From NCBI GenBank assembly GCA_945952425.1, contig CAMFIX010000233.1, positions 1 through 5,462 of the forward strand: DNA of 5,462 bases, in the 5' to 3' direction. The notes below the pieces were generated by a model that ran no database searches, had not been told where the DNA came from, and was given only the letters and a program-made list of their open reading frames with translations. The translations under genes were made by a program, and so were the position numbers. Position 1 is the first letter of the stretch. The number at the start of each line of letters is the position of its first letter. Positions 1 to 5,459 of the stretch are shown in pieces. The stretch comes from an uncultured Pseudorhodobacter sp. GTDB lineage: Bacteria > Pseudomonadota > Alphaproteobacteria > Rhodobacterales > Rhodobacteraceae.

Positions 1-1
1 C

Positions 2-27
2 TTCAAGGGAGCCACGGCCCCCTTGAA
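2..27. repeat. Second inverted repeat downstream of the operon, possible terminator
   Basis: Perfect 8-bp inverted repeat (TTCAAGGG at 2-9, CCCTTGAA at 20-27) around a 10-base loop. It could be a terminator read from either side: on the plus strand it is followed by AAATCCCC rather than a T run, and on the minus strand the downstream bases lie outside the window. It may serve a gene to the left or be a backup stop for this operon. Bases 1-125 otherwise contain no gene I can support. Confidence 0.35.
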
Positions 28-60
28 AATCCCCGTGGATATTTTTGGACCAATGAAGGG

Positions 61-92
61 GAAAGGGGCACCTGGGTTGGGGCGCCCCTTTC
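61..92 (-). terminator. Possible transcription terminator of the operon
   Basis: Perfect 9-bp inverted repeat (GAAAGGGGC at 61-69, GCCCCTTTC at 84-92) with a 14-base loop, lying 33 bases beyond the stop of the last gene. Position and GC-rich stem fit a terminator for the minus-strand operon. No run of T follows the stem directly on the minus strand (it continues CCCTTCATT), so intrinsic termination is uncertain and the structure may instead protect the 3' end. Confidence 0.45.
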
Positions 93-125
93 ATACTTGT
101 GGAAATACTCAACTGACCGGGTGGG

Positions 126-1241
126 TCAGCGGTTTTGCGTGACGTAATAGACCACGCCCGCCACCACGGCGGCGGCCAGCACGGCGAAGGCGATCTTCCA
201 GGCGCTCCACGGGCGTTCGCCCTGGACCTCGCCGGTCTGGCCGTTCACCAGGAAGCGATAGCTTTTGCCGTTGTACTTGTAGGCCGCCATCCAGATCGGC
301 AAGAGGATGTGCTTGAAGGTCTCGTCCCGCCAATCGACATCCATGCTGTCGATGCGCTGCTCATCCCCGCCGATGTCGCGGCGGATGTCGCCCTGGATGA
401 CATATTCCATCTTTTGCTGCGCCGTCACATGGCCATCGGCCAGCGCCACCGTATAGCCCTCGGCCGAGAAACCGGCCAGGTAGTCGGGCGCATAGGGCTC
501 CAGCTGGCCGAGATCCCAGGGCTCCAGGTTCTCGGCCAGGTTGGTGGGCAGCGCGGTCGAGGCGATGGCCAGCACATCGTCGAAATCGCGCGCGACATGG
601 CCGCGCACATTGGTCCAGCGCACCTTGCGGACCTGTTCCTGGCGCTGCTCGTTCCGGCCGTTCACATTGACCGTCACGGTGCGCGTCTCGTAATAGGCAT
701 CCCCCCGCTGGCCGCGGTAATCGGTCGAGGTATCGGCGTCGAAGGTCCAGTAGGGGACATAGATGCCGTTCATCGCCCGCCCCGAGCGGGTGTATTGCAA
801 GAGCCCGTTCGGCGCGAACCAGAGGCTCCCCAGCCAGTCCAGCATCGCCTTGTGGGCGGTCTTTTCGTCCAGCTGGAAGGGCAGGACGGCCTGGGGCTTG
901 ATCTTGCGCTCGGACCCGGTGTCGACCACGACGGGCGAGGCGCAGAACGGGCATTCCTTGGAATGGGTCGCACCGTCGAATTGCACCTGCGCGCCGCAGT
1001 TCGGGCATTTCGTCGCGCGCACCTCGGCCGTGGCGGCCAGCGGCAGGTCGTCGGCCAGGCCACGGGCGAGCGGGTGTTCCTCGAAGCTTTTCGGGGACTT
1101 GCTCTTCCCCCAGGGCCCGGCATTGCCCGCGATCTCTTGTTCAAAGCCGCAATGGTCGCATTTCAGGCGCGTCACCCCCGGGGCAAAGCGCAGCTCGGCG
1201 CCGCATTGCTGGCAGGGGTAACGGTGTTCTTCGGCGATCAT
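126..1241 (-). CDS. Tail-anchored membrane protein with two zinc ribbons (YdjG-like)
   Basis: A 371-residue protein. The first zinc ribbon uses C10, C13, C28 and C31; the second uses C79, C82, C97 and C100. Both have the spacing CxxC-14-CxxC and are joined by a polar linker. A soluble domain of about 115-345 follows, with the family-like segments NGIYVPYWTFDAD (158-170) and LLPIWMAAYKYNGKSYRFLVN (313-333, quoted as LLPIWMAAYKYNG plus KSYRFLVN). One hydrophobic helix at about 349-367 ends the protein with only a few residues after it, as in a tail anchor with the bulk in the cytoplasm. Proteins like this are sometimes labelled helicase or 'primosomal protein N'' from the zinc ribbons alone; no helicase motif is present. 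The open frame extends 39 codons upstream into the SPFH gene, but the start at 1241 is preferred: MIAEEHRYPCQQC begins just before the first ribbon and follows the SPFH stop by one base (TGACATG). Its ribosome site is weak (GGGG at 1248-1251), suggesting coupling. Likely role: membrane partner of the SPFH protein. Confidence 0.87.
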   Translation of the reverse strand: MIAEEHRYPCQQCGAELRFAPGVTRLKCDHCGFEQEIAGNAGPWGKSKSPKSFEEHPLARGLADDLPLAATAEVRATKCPNCGAQVQFDGATHSKECPFCASPVVVDTGSERKIKPQAVLPFQLDEKTAHKAMLDWLGSLWFAPNGLLQYTRSGRAMNGIYVPYWTFDADTSTDYRGQRGDAYYETRTVTVNVNGRNEQRQEQVRKVRWTNVRGHVARDFDDVLAIASTALPTNLAENLEPWDLGQLEPYAPDYLAGFSAEGYTVALADGHVTAQQKMEYVIQGDIRRDIGGDEQRIDSMDVDWRDETFKHILLPIWMAAYKYNGKSYRFLVNGQTGEVQGERPWSAWKIAFAVLAAAVVAGVVYYVTQNR

Positions 1242-1242
1242 G

Positions 1243-2328
1243 TCAGACCCCGGGCGGCGGGGGCGGGGGAACCTGGGCGAAGAGCCGGTTGAGCTCCGTC
1301 TCGCCCGCCGGTTTCCAGCCGTCCTGGCCCGCGGTCCAGACCTGGGAGGCCCGCCCAAAGCCCGGCTGGCTTGCCAGCTGCGCCTCCGTGAAGGGGCCTT
1401 GCGTCTGGCCGTTCACCGCGAGATGCCACTGCTTGCCCACGGGCGGCGGAGGCGGCGGAGCGGCCGCGGCAGGCGCGGCACCCCAGGGCCCGGGCTGCGC
1501 CGCACCAATCTGAAAGCCCATCCCGGCCCCCATGGCCGCGCCCATCGTGGCGCCCATGGCGCTGCCGGGCTGGCTCAGGCTCTCGGCCGCGTTGAACTGC
1601 ATGTATTTGTTCAGATCGCCCGCAATCCCCATCGAGGTGCGCTTGTCCAAGACCTTCTCGACCTCGTCGGGCAGCGAGATGTTCTCGATATAAAACTCGG
1701 GCAGGGTCAGCCCATAGGCCTGGATCGTCGGCGCAATCGCCTGGCTGACCAGCTTGGCCAGGTCGACCGTATTGGCCGCCATGTCCAGCACAGGGATGCC
1801 GGATTTCGCGAGCGCCTGGCTCATCTGCTGGACGATGATGTTTCGGATCTGCATCGAGACTTCATCGGCGGTGAACTCGCCATCCGTCCCCACGATCTCT
1901 TTCAGGAAGAGCCCCGGATCGCTCACCCGCATCGAGTAATTCCCGAAGGCCCGGATGCGCACCGGCCCGAATTCGGGGTCGCGGCACATGATCGGGTTCT
2001 GCGTGCCCCATTTCAGGTCGTTGAACCGCGTGGTCGAGACGAAATAGACCTCGGCCTTGAAGGGGCTGGAGAACCCGTGGTCCCAGTGCTGCAAGGTCGT
2101 CATGATCGGCATGTTGTTGGTCTGCAGCTCATAGAGCCCCGGCGAGAAGACATCGGCGATCTGGCCCTCGTTGACGAAGACCGCGGCCTGGCCCTCGCGG
2201 ACCGTCAGCTTGGCGCCGTATTTGATCGCATTGTCCCGGCGCTCGAACCGCCAGACCATCGTGTCGCGGGTGTCGTCCGTCCAGGAGATGACGTCGATGA
2301 ACTCGCCTTTGAGAAATCCGAAAACCAT
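1243..2328 (-). CDS. YdjI-type SPFH (band 7-like) protein with C-terminal GYF_2 domain
   Basis: A 361-residue protein of the SPFH subgroup often labelled 'virion core protein' in databases and represented by Bacillus YdjI. It has no N-terminal membrane helix. The SPFH domain covers about residues 1-250, with EFIDVISWTDD (9-19), EGQAAVFVNEG (45-55), FSPGLYEL (61-68) and the C-terminal helix EVEKVLDKRTSMG (222-234). Next comes a Gly/Met/Ala-rich stretch (about 255-272, four MG pairs). A proline run (291-296) leads to a GYF_2 domain at about 300-350 (WHLAVNGQTQGPF, then VWTAGQDGWKPA), and a second proline run (354-359) sits at the C-terminus. SPFH proteins form large membrane-associated assemblies; in Bacillus YdjI works with YdjG and YdjH to bring PspA to the membrane. 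Here the next gene, 1 base away, encodes a YdjG-like zinc-ribbon membrane protein, the likely membrane tether. GYF domains bind proline-rich peptides, so self-association through the tails is possible. Confidence 0.9.
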   Translation of the reverse strand: MVFGFLKGEFIDVISWTDDTRDTMVWRFERRDNAIKYGAKLTVREGQAAVFVNEGQIADVFSPGLYELQTNNMPIMTTLQHWDHGFSSPFKAEVYFVSTTRFNDLKWGTQNPIMCRDPEFGPVRIRAFGNYSMRVSDPGLFLKEIVGTDGEFTADEVSMQIRNIIVQQMSQALAKSGIPVLDMAANTVDLAKLVSQAIAPTIQAYGLTLPEFYIENISLPDEVEKVLDKRTSMGIAGDLNKYMQFNAAESLSQPGSAMGATMGAAMGAGMGFQIGAAQPGPWGAAPAAAAPPPPPPVGKQWHLAVNGQTQGPFTEAQLASQPGFGRASQVWTAGQDGWKPAGETELNRLFAQVPPPPPPGV

Positions 2329-2334
2329 GGGCTA

Positions 2335-2339
2335 CCTCC
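2335..2339 (-). promoter_or_regulatory. Ribosome binding site of the SPFH gene
   Basis: The minus strand reads GGAGG, 6 bases before the ATG at 2328, within the 15-base gap after the DUF2927 stop. It fixes the start at MVFGFLKGEF, which is also where SPFH proteins of this subfamily normally begin. Confidence 0.7.
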
Positions 2340-2343
2340 AGCG

Positions 2344-3276
2344 TCAGGTTTGGCCGTCGATCAGACGGGTTGCAAGTTGGTCCACGATGGGCCGGGCTGC
2401 GTCGGCCGTCATGCCGGGGTGCAGCTCGGGGGAATAAAGCAGCCGCAGCATATCCTCGTCCATCCGCGTCAGCAGCGCGAATTCCTGATCGTCGTTGAAG
2501 ATCGAGGGCCGGGCGAGGTTGCTGTCGTTGGGCAGGCCAAGCGCCTGGGCGATTTCCTCGTGCAGGCAGGCCTGCAGCAGCAGGGCTGGATGTTCCGAGG
2601 GGATCACGGCGACGGCGCGGGTATAGGTTTGGGTCTTGTGGTCGGAATGGCTCAGCACCTGGCAGAAGGTGCCGTCGGACAGATGCGTCGTCGCGGCCAG
2701 TTGCGCCGCCGTCAGGCCGGGGAATTCGGCGCTGATCCGGGGCCCCAGCGCGGCCCGGGCATCGACATCGGCGATATGCAGGAAGAAATTGGGATCGGCG
2801 TCCGACAAGCTGATCGACAGCCCCGTCAGCTTGGACAACCGCGCGAGGTAAGAGGCCACCATCACCCGGTCGGCCTCGGCCTGCGCGGCGGGGACAGTGC
2901 TGCCGATCTGCAGGCTCATGCGGATCGGCCCGTCCCAGCGCTGCAGGGGGATGGCGCCCGGATGGCTTTGCGGGGTGATGCGTCCGCCGGCATACTCCTC
3001 GAAGAAGGCCACCGACATGAAGGCGCGGGCCAGCATCGCATCGGTGAAGGGCGTGTCGGCGCCCCCGCCATCGGTGCGCATCAGCCCATCGGCCAGAAGC
3101 TTTGTCTGCACGTCGAGGTAATGCGCGGCCAAGGCCTGGCTTTCGGCCGAGGCGACAGGCGCGGGGGCCGGGGGCGCGGCCATGGGGCGCGGCGGCGGCG
3201 CCTCTGGCGTGCAGGCCAGGGTGGCGGACAGCGCCGCCATCCCGCCAAGCCGCGCAAGGGCATTCCGGGCGCGCAT
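2344..3276 (-). CDS. Exported DUF2927 protein, possibly a lipoprotein
   Basis: A 310-residue protein. The N-terminus has a basic stretch (MRARNALARL), a short hydrophobic core and TLAC with Cys22. It could be a lipoprotein signal, but the -3 residue is Thr rather than Leu, so cleavage by signal peptidase I is also possible. A Pro/Ala-rich linker (about 23-45) follows. The body matches what I know of DUF2927, a family common in Rhodobacterales and of unknown function: LSDADPNFFLHI (157-168), FCQVLSHSD (204-212), ACLHEEIAQALGLPNDS (236-252), SIFNDDQEFALLT (258-270) and LYSPELHPGM (280-289). H239, E240, Q244, G247 and N250 form a motif resembling a degenerate zinc-peptidase helix. C205 and C237 could form a disulfide, consistent with a periplasmic site. 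The start overlaps the telA stop (TGATG) and lacks a strong ribosome site, so translation is probably coupled. A 15-base gap leads to the SPFH gene. Confidence 0.85.
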   Translation of the reverse strand: MRARNALARLGGMAALSATLACTPEAPPPRPMAAPPAPAPVASAESQALAAHYLDVQTKLLADGLMRTDGGGADTPFTDAMLARAFMSVAFFEEYAGGRITPQSHPGAIPLQRWDGPIRMSLQIGSTVPAAQAEADRVMVASYLARLSKLTGLSISLSDADPNFFLHIADVDARAALGPRISAEFPGLTAAQLAATTHLSDGTFCQVLSHSDHKTQTYTRAVAVIPSEHPALLLQACLHEEIAQALGLPNDSNLARPSIFNDDQEFALLTRMDEDMLRLLYSPELHPGMTADAARPIVDQLATRLIDGQT

Positions 3277-4436
3277 CAGCCGTTGAGCGCCCCGCCGGTC
3301 TTGCCGCGCGAGGCGGCCAGCGTGTCGCGCAAGGCGACCTCCATCTTGCCGAGTTCCTCTTCGGCCGCCGCGCGCTTGGCCTTGCCCTCGTCGGCGATGC
3401 GCAAGCTGTCTTCGATCGTGGCGATCAGCGTGTCGTTGGCCTTCTTCACCGCCTCGATGTCGAAGACGCCGCGCTCCATCTCGGTGCGGACGATCTTGTT
3501 GGCTTCGTTCAGGTTCTGGGCGTTCTTGGTCAGAAGCTCGTTGGTCAGGTCGTTGGCATCCTTGATCGCCTCGGCGGCATCGCGGCTCCGCTGGATGGTG
3601 ACGGCCTGGGCGAGCTGGGTCTCCCACAAAGGCACGGTGTTCAGAAGGGTGGAGGAGATTTTCCCCACCAGCGACTTGTCGTTCTCCTGCACCAGGCGGA
3701 TCGAGGGCAGGGACTGCATCGTCACCTGGCGCGTCAGCTGCAGGTCAGCCACGCGGCGCTCCAGGTCGTCGCGGGCGGCGCGGATGTCGCGGAGTTCCTG
3801 CGCCTTTTTCACCTGGTCATCGGCGGGGGCGGCGCTGACCGCGGCTTCGGCGGCGGGGATGGTCTTGGTGTCAAGCTCCGCGATCTTGGCCTTGCCGGCG
3901 GCGATATAAAGGCCAAGCTCGTCGAAGAAGGTCAGGGTCTTGGCGTAAAGGATGTCCAAGGCCTTGATGTCCTTCAGCAAAAGCGTCTGGTGGCCCATCA
4001 GGTTGCCGGTGATCTTGTCGATCTGGGTCTGGACCTGCTCATAGCGCTCCATGAACTGCACCACGGGCGATGCGGCGCCGGTCAGACGCTCCCACCAGCT
4101 GCGTTCGCGCCCGGCATCCAGCTCGCTGCCCGAAAAGCCGCGGATCGTCGCCACGATCTCGGTCAAGGCGGCACCGGCGGGGCCGACGTCCTTGTTCTTC
4201 ACCCCGTTCAGCATTTCCTGGGAGATGACCTGCAATTCGGCCTGCGCGCCCGAGCCGAAGGAGATGATCGACTGGGTGTTGGACAGGTCGATCTCGGCCA
4301 TGCGCTTTTCGATCTCGGCGGCCGGGGCGGTGGCGGCGGTCGGCAGCTCGGCCACGGGCGCGGGCAGGATGGCGCGGGTGACGGTCTCGACCTCGGCCAA
4401 GGCGGTGGAGGCGGCGGCTTGGATCGTTTCGGACAT
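3276..4436 (-). CDS. telA: TelA/KlaA/YaaN family 'toxic anion resistance' protein
   Basis: A 386-residue, largely helical cytoplasmic protein covering the usual full length of the TelA family. Recognisable family blocks are IISFGSGAQAELQVISQEML (about 57-76), the signature around SIRLVQENDKSLVGKIS with NTVPLWETQ (about 245-274), and a C-terminal coiled region (about 300-370) with the family-like stretch NEANKIVRTEMERGVFD. There is no signal peptide or membrane helix; residues 25-40 are a Pro/Ala linker. TelA/KlaA was first linked to tellurite resistance on plasmid RK2, but chromosomal members are usually paired with XpaC and their biochemical role is unclear. The gene directly follows the XpaC gene (32-base gap) and its TGA overlaps the next ATG (TGATG). 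No terB/C/D/E genes are in the window, so a general membrane or envelope-stress role is more likely than specific tellurite resistance; that is inference. Confidence 0.93.
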   Translation of the reverse strand: MSETIQAAASTALAEVETVTRAILPAPVAELPTAATAPAAEIEKRMAEIDLSNTQSIISFGSGAQAELQVISQEMLNGVKNKDVGPAGAALTEIVATIRGFSGSELDAGRERSWWERLTGAASPVVQFMERYEQVQTQIDKITGNLMGHQTLLLKDIKALDILYAKTLTFFDELGLYIAAGKAKIAELDTKTIPAAEAAVSAAPADDQVKKAQELRDIRAARDDLERRVADLQLTRQVTMQSLPSIRLVQENDKSLVGKISSTLLNTVPLWETQLAQAVTIQRSRDAAEAIKDANDLTNELLTKNAQNLNEANKIVRTEMERGVFDIEAVKKANDTLIATIEDSLRIADEGKAKRAAAEEELGKMEVALRDTLAASRGKTGGALNG

Positions 4437-4442
4437 GGGATT

Positions 4443-4448
4443 TCCTCT
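4443..4448 (-). promoter_or_regulatory. Ribosome binding site of telA
   Basis: The minus strand reads AGAGGA, 6 bases before the ATG at 4436. It lies in the 32-base gap after the XpaC stop codon and supports the chosen telA start. No terminator-like hairpin is evident in this gap, so the two genes are probably on one transcript. Confidence 0.65.
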
Positions 4449-4468
4449 GGAGATCAGGGGTTGAAATG

Positions 4469-5341
4469 TCAGGCCTGGTATTTCAGCCGGTCGCGCAAGA
4501 CCTGGATTTCGATGTCCAGGCCCGTCTGGTCGTTGGACAAGAGCGTCTGGGTGCGCGCGGCGAAGTTGGTTTCAAGGTCGGTCAGCAGCGCCTCGTAATC
4601 GGCGCGGGCCTTGTCGTTCGGCCCGGCGGCGAGAAGATCGGCCAGCTTGATCGGCGCACCGCGCGCGCCGTGCAGATAGACCGACAGATAGGCGCGGGCG
4701 GCGGTCAGGTCGCGGGGGTCGTTCTCGACCTGGCGGAACAGCGCGCGGGCGGTGGTGGCAAAGCGGTCGACGCGGTTTTCCAGGGCGCCGTCGCGGGCGC
4801 GCAGGATCGCGTCCTTCATCTGGGACAGCGTGGCCTCCGCCTCGGTCACCGCGCGGGCGACGCGGTCGGTCTGATAGGCGTCCTGTCCCTCCAGCCCCTT
4901 GGATTTCAGCGGGTCGAGCCCGAAGGCGCCAAGATGCAGTGCCGCGCCGATCATCCCCAGCGCGAAGAGCGCCAGCGGATGGGGCAGCCAGAGGACGGCG
5001 CCCGACATCAGCGCGGCCCCGGTCAGGGCGGCGCCGAAGATCTTGCGCGGAATGGCGGGGCGGCGGGCGACCTTGCGGGCCTGGTATTCGGCCTCGGCCT
5101 TCAGCCCCTCGCGCGTCAGCCAGGCGGCGAGGATCATCAGCCCTGCCGCCAGAAGTCCGGCGAAAAGCCAGGCGGTGCCGCCGGTGAAGGCCTTGAAGAG
5201 GAAGGGAAACGCCAAGGCGAACATCAGCCCCGACTTGACTCCCGCGCCCGAGGGCGGCGGGGCGGCCTGCACGGTCGTGTCGCCCGAAGTCGCACCCGAA
5301 GTCGCACCGGGGGAGTATTTGCCGACGATCCTGCGGGCCAT
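4469..5341 (-). CDS. XpaC-family membrane protein (5-bromo-4-chloroindolyl phosphate hydrolysis family)
   Basis: A 290-residue protein of the XpaC family, which usually sits next to TelA-type genes. The family name comes from a hydrolysis phenotype in Bacillus; a catalytic activity is not established and I see no phosphatase motif. Residues 1-35 are a flexible Gly/Ala/Ser/Pro tail with a repeated GATS unit. Four hydrophobic segments follow, at about 36-52, 55-75, 101-119 and 122-141, with a basic loop between the second and third (EYQARKVARR). The remainder, about 150-290, is helical and soluble, and ends in the family-typical pattern LLSNDQTGLDIEIQVLRDRL. By the positive-inside rule the basic loop and C-terminal domain should be cytoplasmic, where they could contact TelA. 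The start is set by GGAGGAGG 6 bases upstream and a TGATG overlap with the microprotein. The telA start follows after 32 bases. Role inferred: membrane anchor or partner of TelA in an envelope-stress module. Confidence 0.85.
   Translation of the reverse strand: MARRIVGKYSPGATSGATSGDTTVQAAPPPSGAGVKSGLMFALAFPFLFKAFTGGTAWLFAGLLAAGLMILAAWLTREGLKAEAEYQARKVARRPAIPRKIFGAALTGAALMSGAVLWLPHPLALFALGMIGAALHLGAFGLDPLKSKGLEGQDAYQTDRVARAVTEAEATLSQMKDAILRARDGALENRVDRFATTARALFRQVENDPRDLTAARAYLSVYLHGARGAPIKLADLLAAGPNDKARADYEALLTDLETNFAARTQTLLSNDQTGLDIEIQVLRDRLKYQA
5283..5306. repeat. Two perfect tandem copies of a 12-bp unit inside the XpaC-family gene
   Basis: The plus strand reads CCCGAAGTCGCA twice in a row (5283-5294 and 5295-5306). 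The unit is a multiple of three and encodes the repeated GATS segment in the disordered N-terminal tail of the XpaC-family protein. It looks like a simple in-frame slippage duplication that could vary in copy number between strains without breaking the frame. Confidence 0.8.
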
Positions 5342-5424
5342 CAGAGGCCTCCTCCGAAAGCGGTGTAGAGGGTCAGCGCGATCAGCACGACGAAAGACAG
5401 GGTTCGAAGCGAATTGGCCGACAT
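5341..5424 (-). CDS. 27-residue single-pass membrane microprotein, first gene of the operon
   Basis: This 27-codon reading frame encodes a short polar start (MSANSLRT), one hydrophobic helix at about residues 8-23 (LSFVVLIALTLYTAF) and a glycine tail ending in GGGL. It should be a single-pass inner-membrane peptide; I do not recognise a family. GGAG (5431-5434) sits 6 bases before the ATG, the spacing used by the other genes with clear sites here. Its TGA shares one base with the ATG of the XpaC gene (TGATG), and its last codons carry that gene's GGAGGAGG ribosome site, so it may act by coupling, as a small partner of XpaC, or both. Caveat: the frame is also open upstream to the window edge, with no in-frame ATG, GTG or TTG there, so these codons could be the end of a longer gene. 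Standard annotation would probably miss it because of its length. Confidence 0.6.
   Translation of the reverse strand: MSANSLRTLSFVVLIALTLYTAFGGGL
5348..5355 (-). promoter_or_regulatory. Strong ribosome binding site for the XpaC-family gene
   Basis: The minus strand reads GGAGGAGG, ending 6 bases before the ATG at 5341. It lies inside the last codons of the upstream microprotein and encodes part of its glycine tail. It fixes the XpaC start and lets translation of the microprotein influence that of XpaC. Confidence 0.7.
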
Positions 5425-5453
5425 GGAAGGCTCCGCAAGGGGATGCGCGGTCG

Positions 5454-5459
5454 AATATA
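5454..5459 (-). promoter_or_regulatory. Possible -10 promoter element of the operon
   Basis: Read on the minus strand, these bases are TATATT, which matches the sigma-70 -10 consensus at five of six positions. They lie about 30 bases upstream of the first start codon, leaving room for a short leader carrying a GGAG ribosome site. The matching -35 box would fall beyond the right end of the window, so the promoter cannot be confirmed. In a GC-rich sequence an AT-only hexamer directly before an operon is suggestive but not proof. Confidence 0.3.

Noticed and set aside
1..147. Plus-strand frames 1 and 2 open from the left edge to TAA (145-147) and TGA (140-142), possible end of a convergent gene
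   Set aside because: Both frames run through two inverted repeats and into the zinc-ribbon gene, two overlapping frames are open at once, and neither peptide resembles a known family. More sequence to the left would settle it.
135..1292. 385-codon plus-strand open frame opposite the zinc-ribbon gene
   Set aside because: The minus-strand frame has two intact zinc ribbons and a tail anchor; the plus-strand frame has no recognisable feature.
1242..1358. Longer start for the zinc-ribbon protein, adding 39 residues
   Set aside because: The extension lies inside the SPFH coding region, is Arg/Pro/Gly-rich shadow sequence, and the ATG at 1241 sits one base after the SPFH stop directly before the first zinc ribbon.
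1510..1565. Repetitive GCGCCCAT-like sequence as a DNA repeat or regulatory array
   Set aside because: It is explained by the coding of the Gly/Met/Ala-rich stretch of the SPFH protein and keeps its reading frame throughout.
3277..3627. Longer start for the DUF2927 protein, adding 117 residues
   Set aside because: The extension overlaps the conserved TelA C-terminal region, is Arg/Gly/Gln-rich, and would bury the signal peptide that begins at 3276.
1240..3909. 889-codon plus-strand open frame opposite the SPFH, DUF2927 and TelA genes
   Set aside because: It runs antisense to three well-recognised genes, is rich in Arg, Gly and His as expected of a GC-rich shadow frame, and shows no domain I recognise.
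3276..4436. Reading the operon as a tellurite-resistance determinant
   Set aside because: Only the TelA family name supports it. No terB/C/D/E, tehB or other tellurite genes are visible, and chromosomal TelA-XpaC pairs occur without them.
3102..4598. 498-codon plus-strand open frame opposite TelA, with another (4466-5368) opposite the XpaC gene
   Set aside because: Both are antisense to recognised families; composition (Gly, Leu, Asp, Arg rich, no coherent motif) fits a shadow frame in high-GC DNA.
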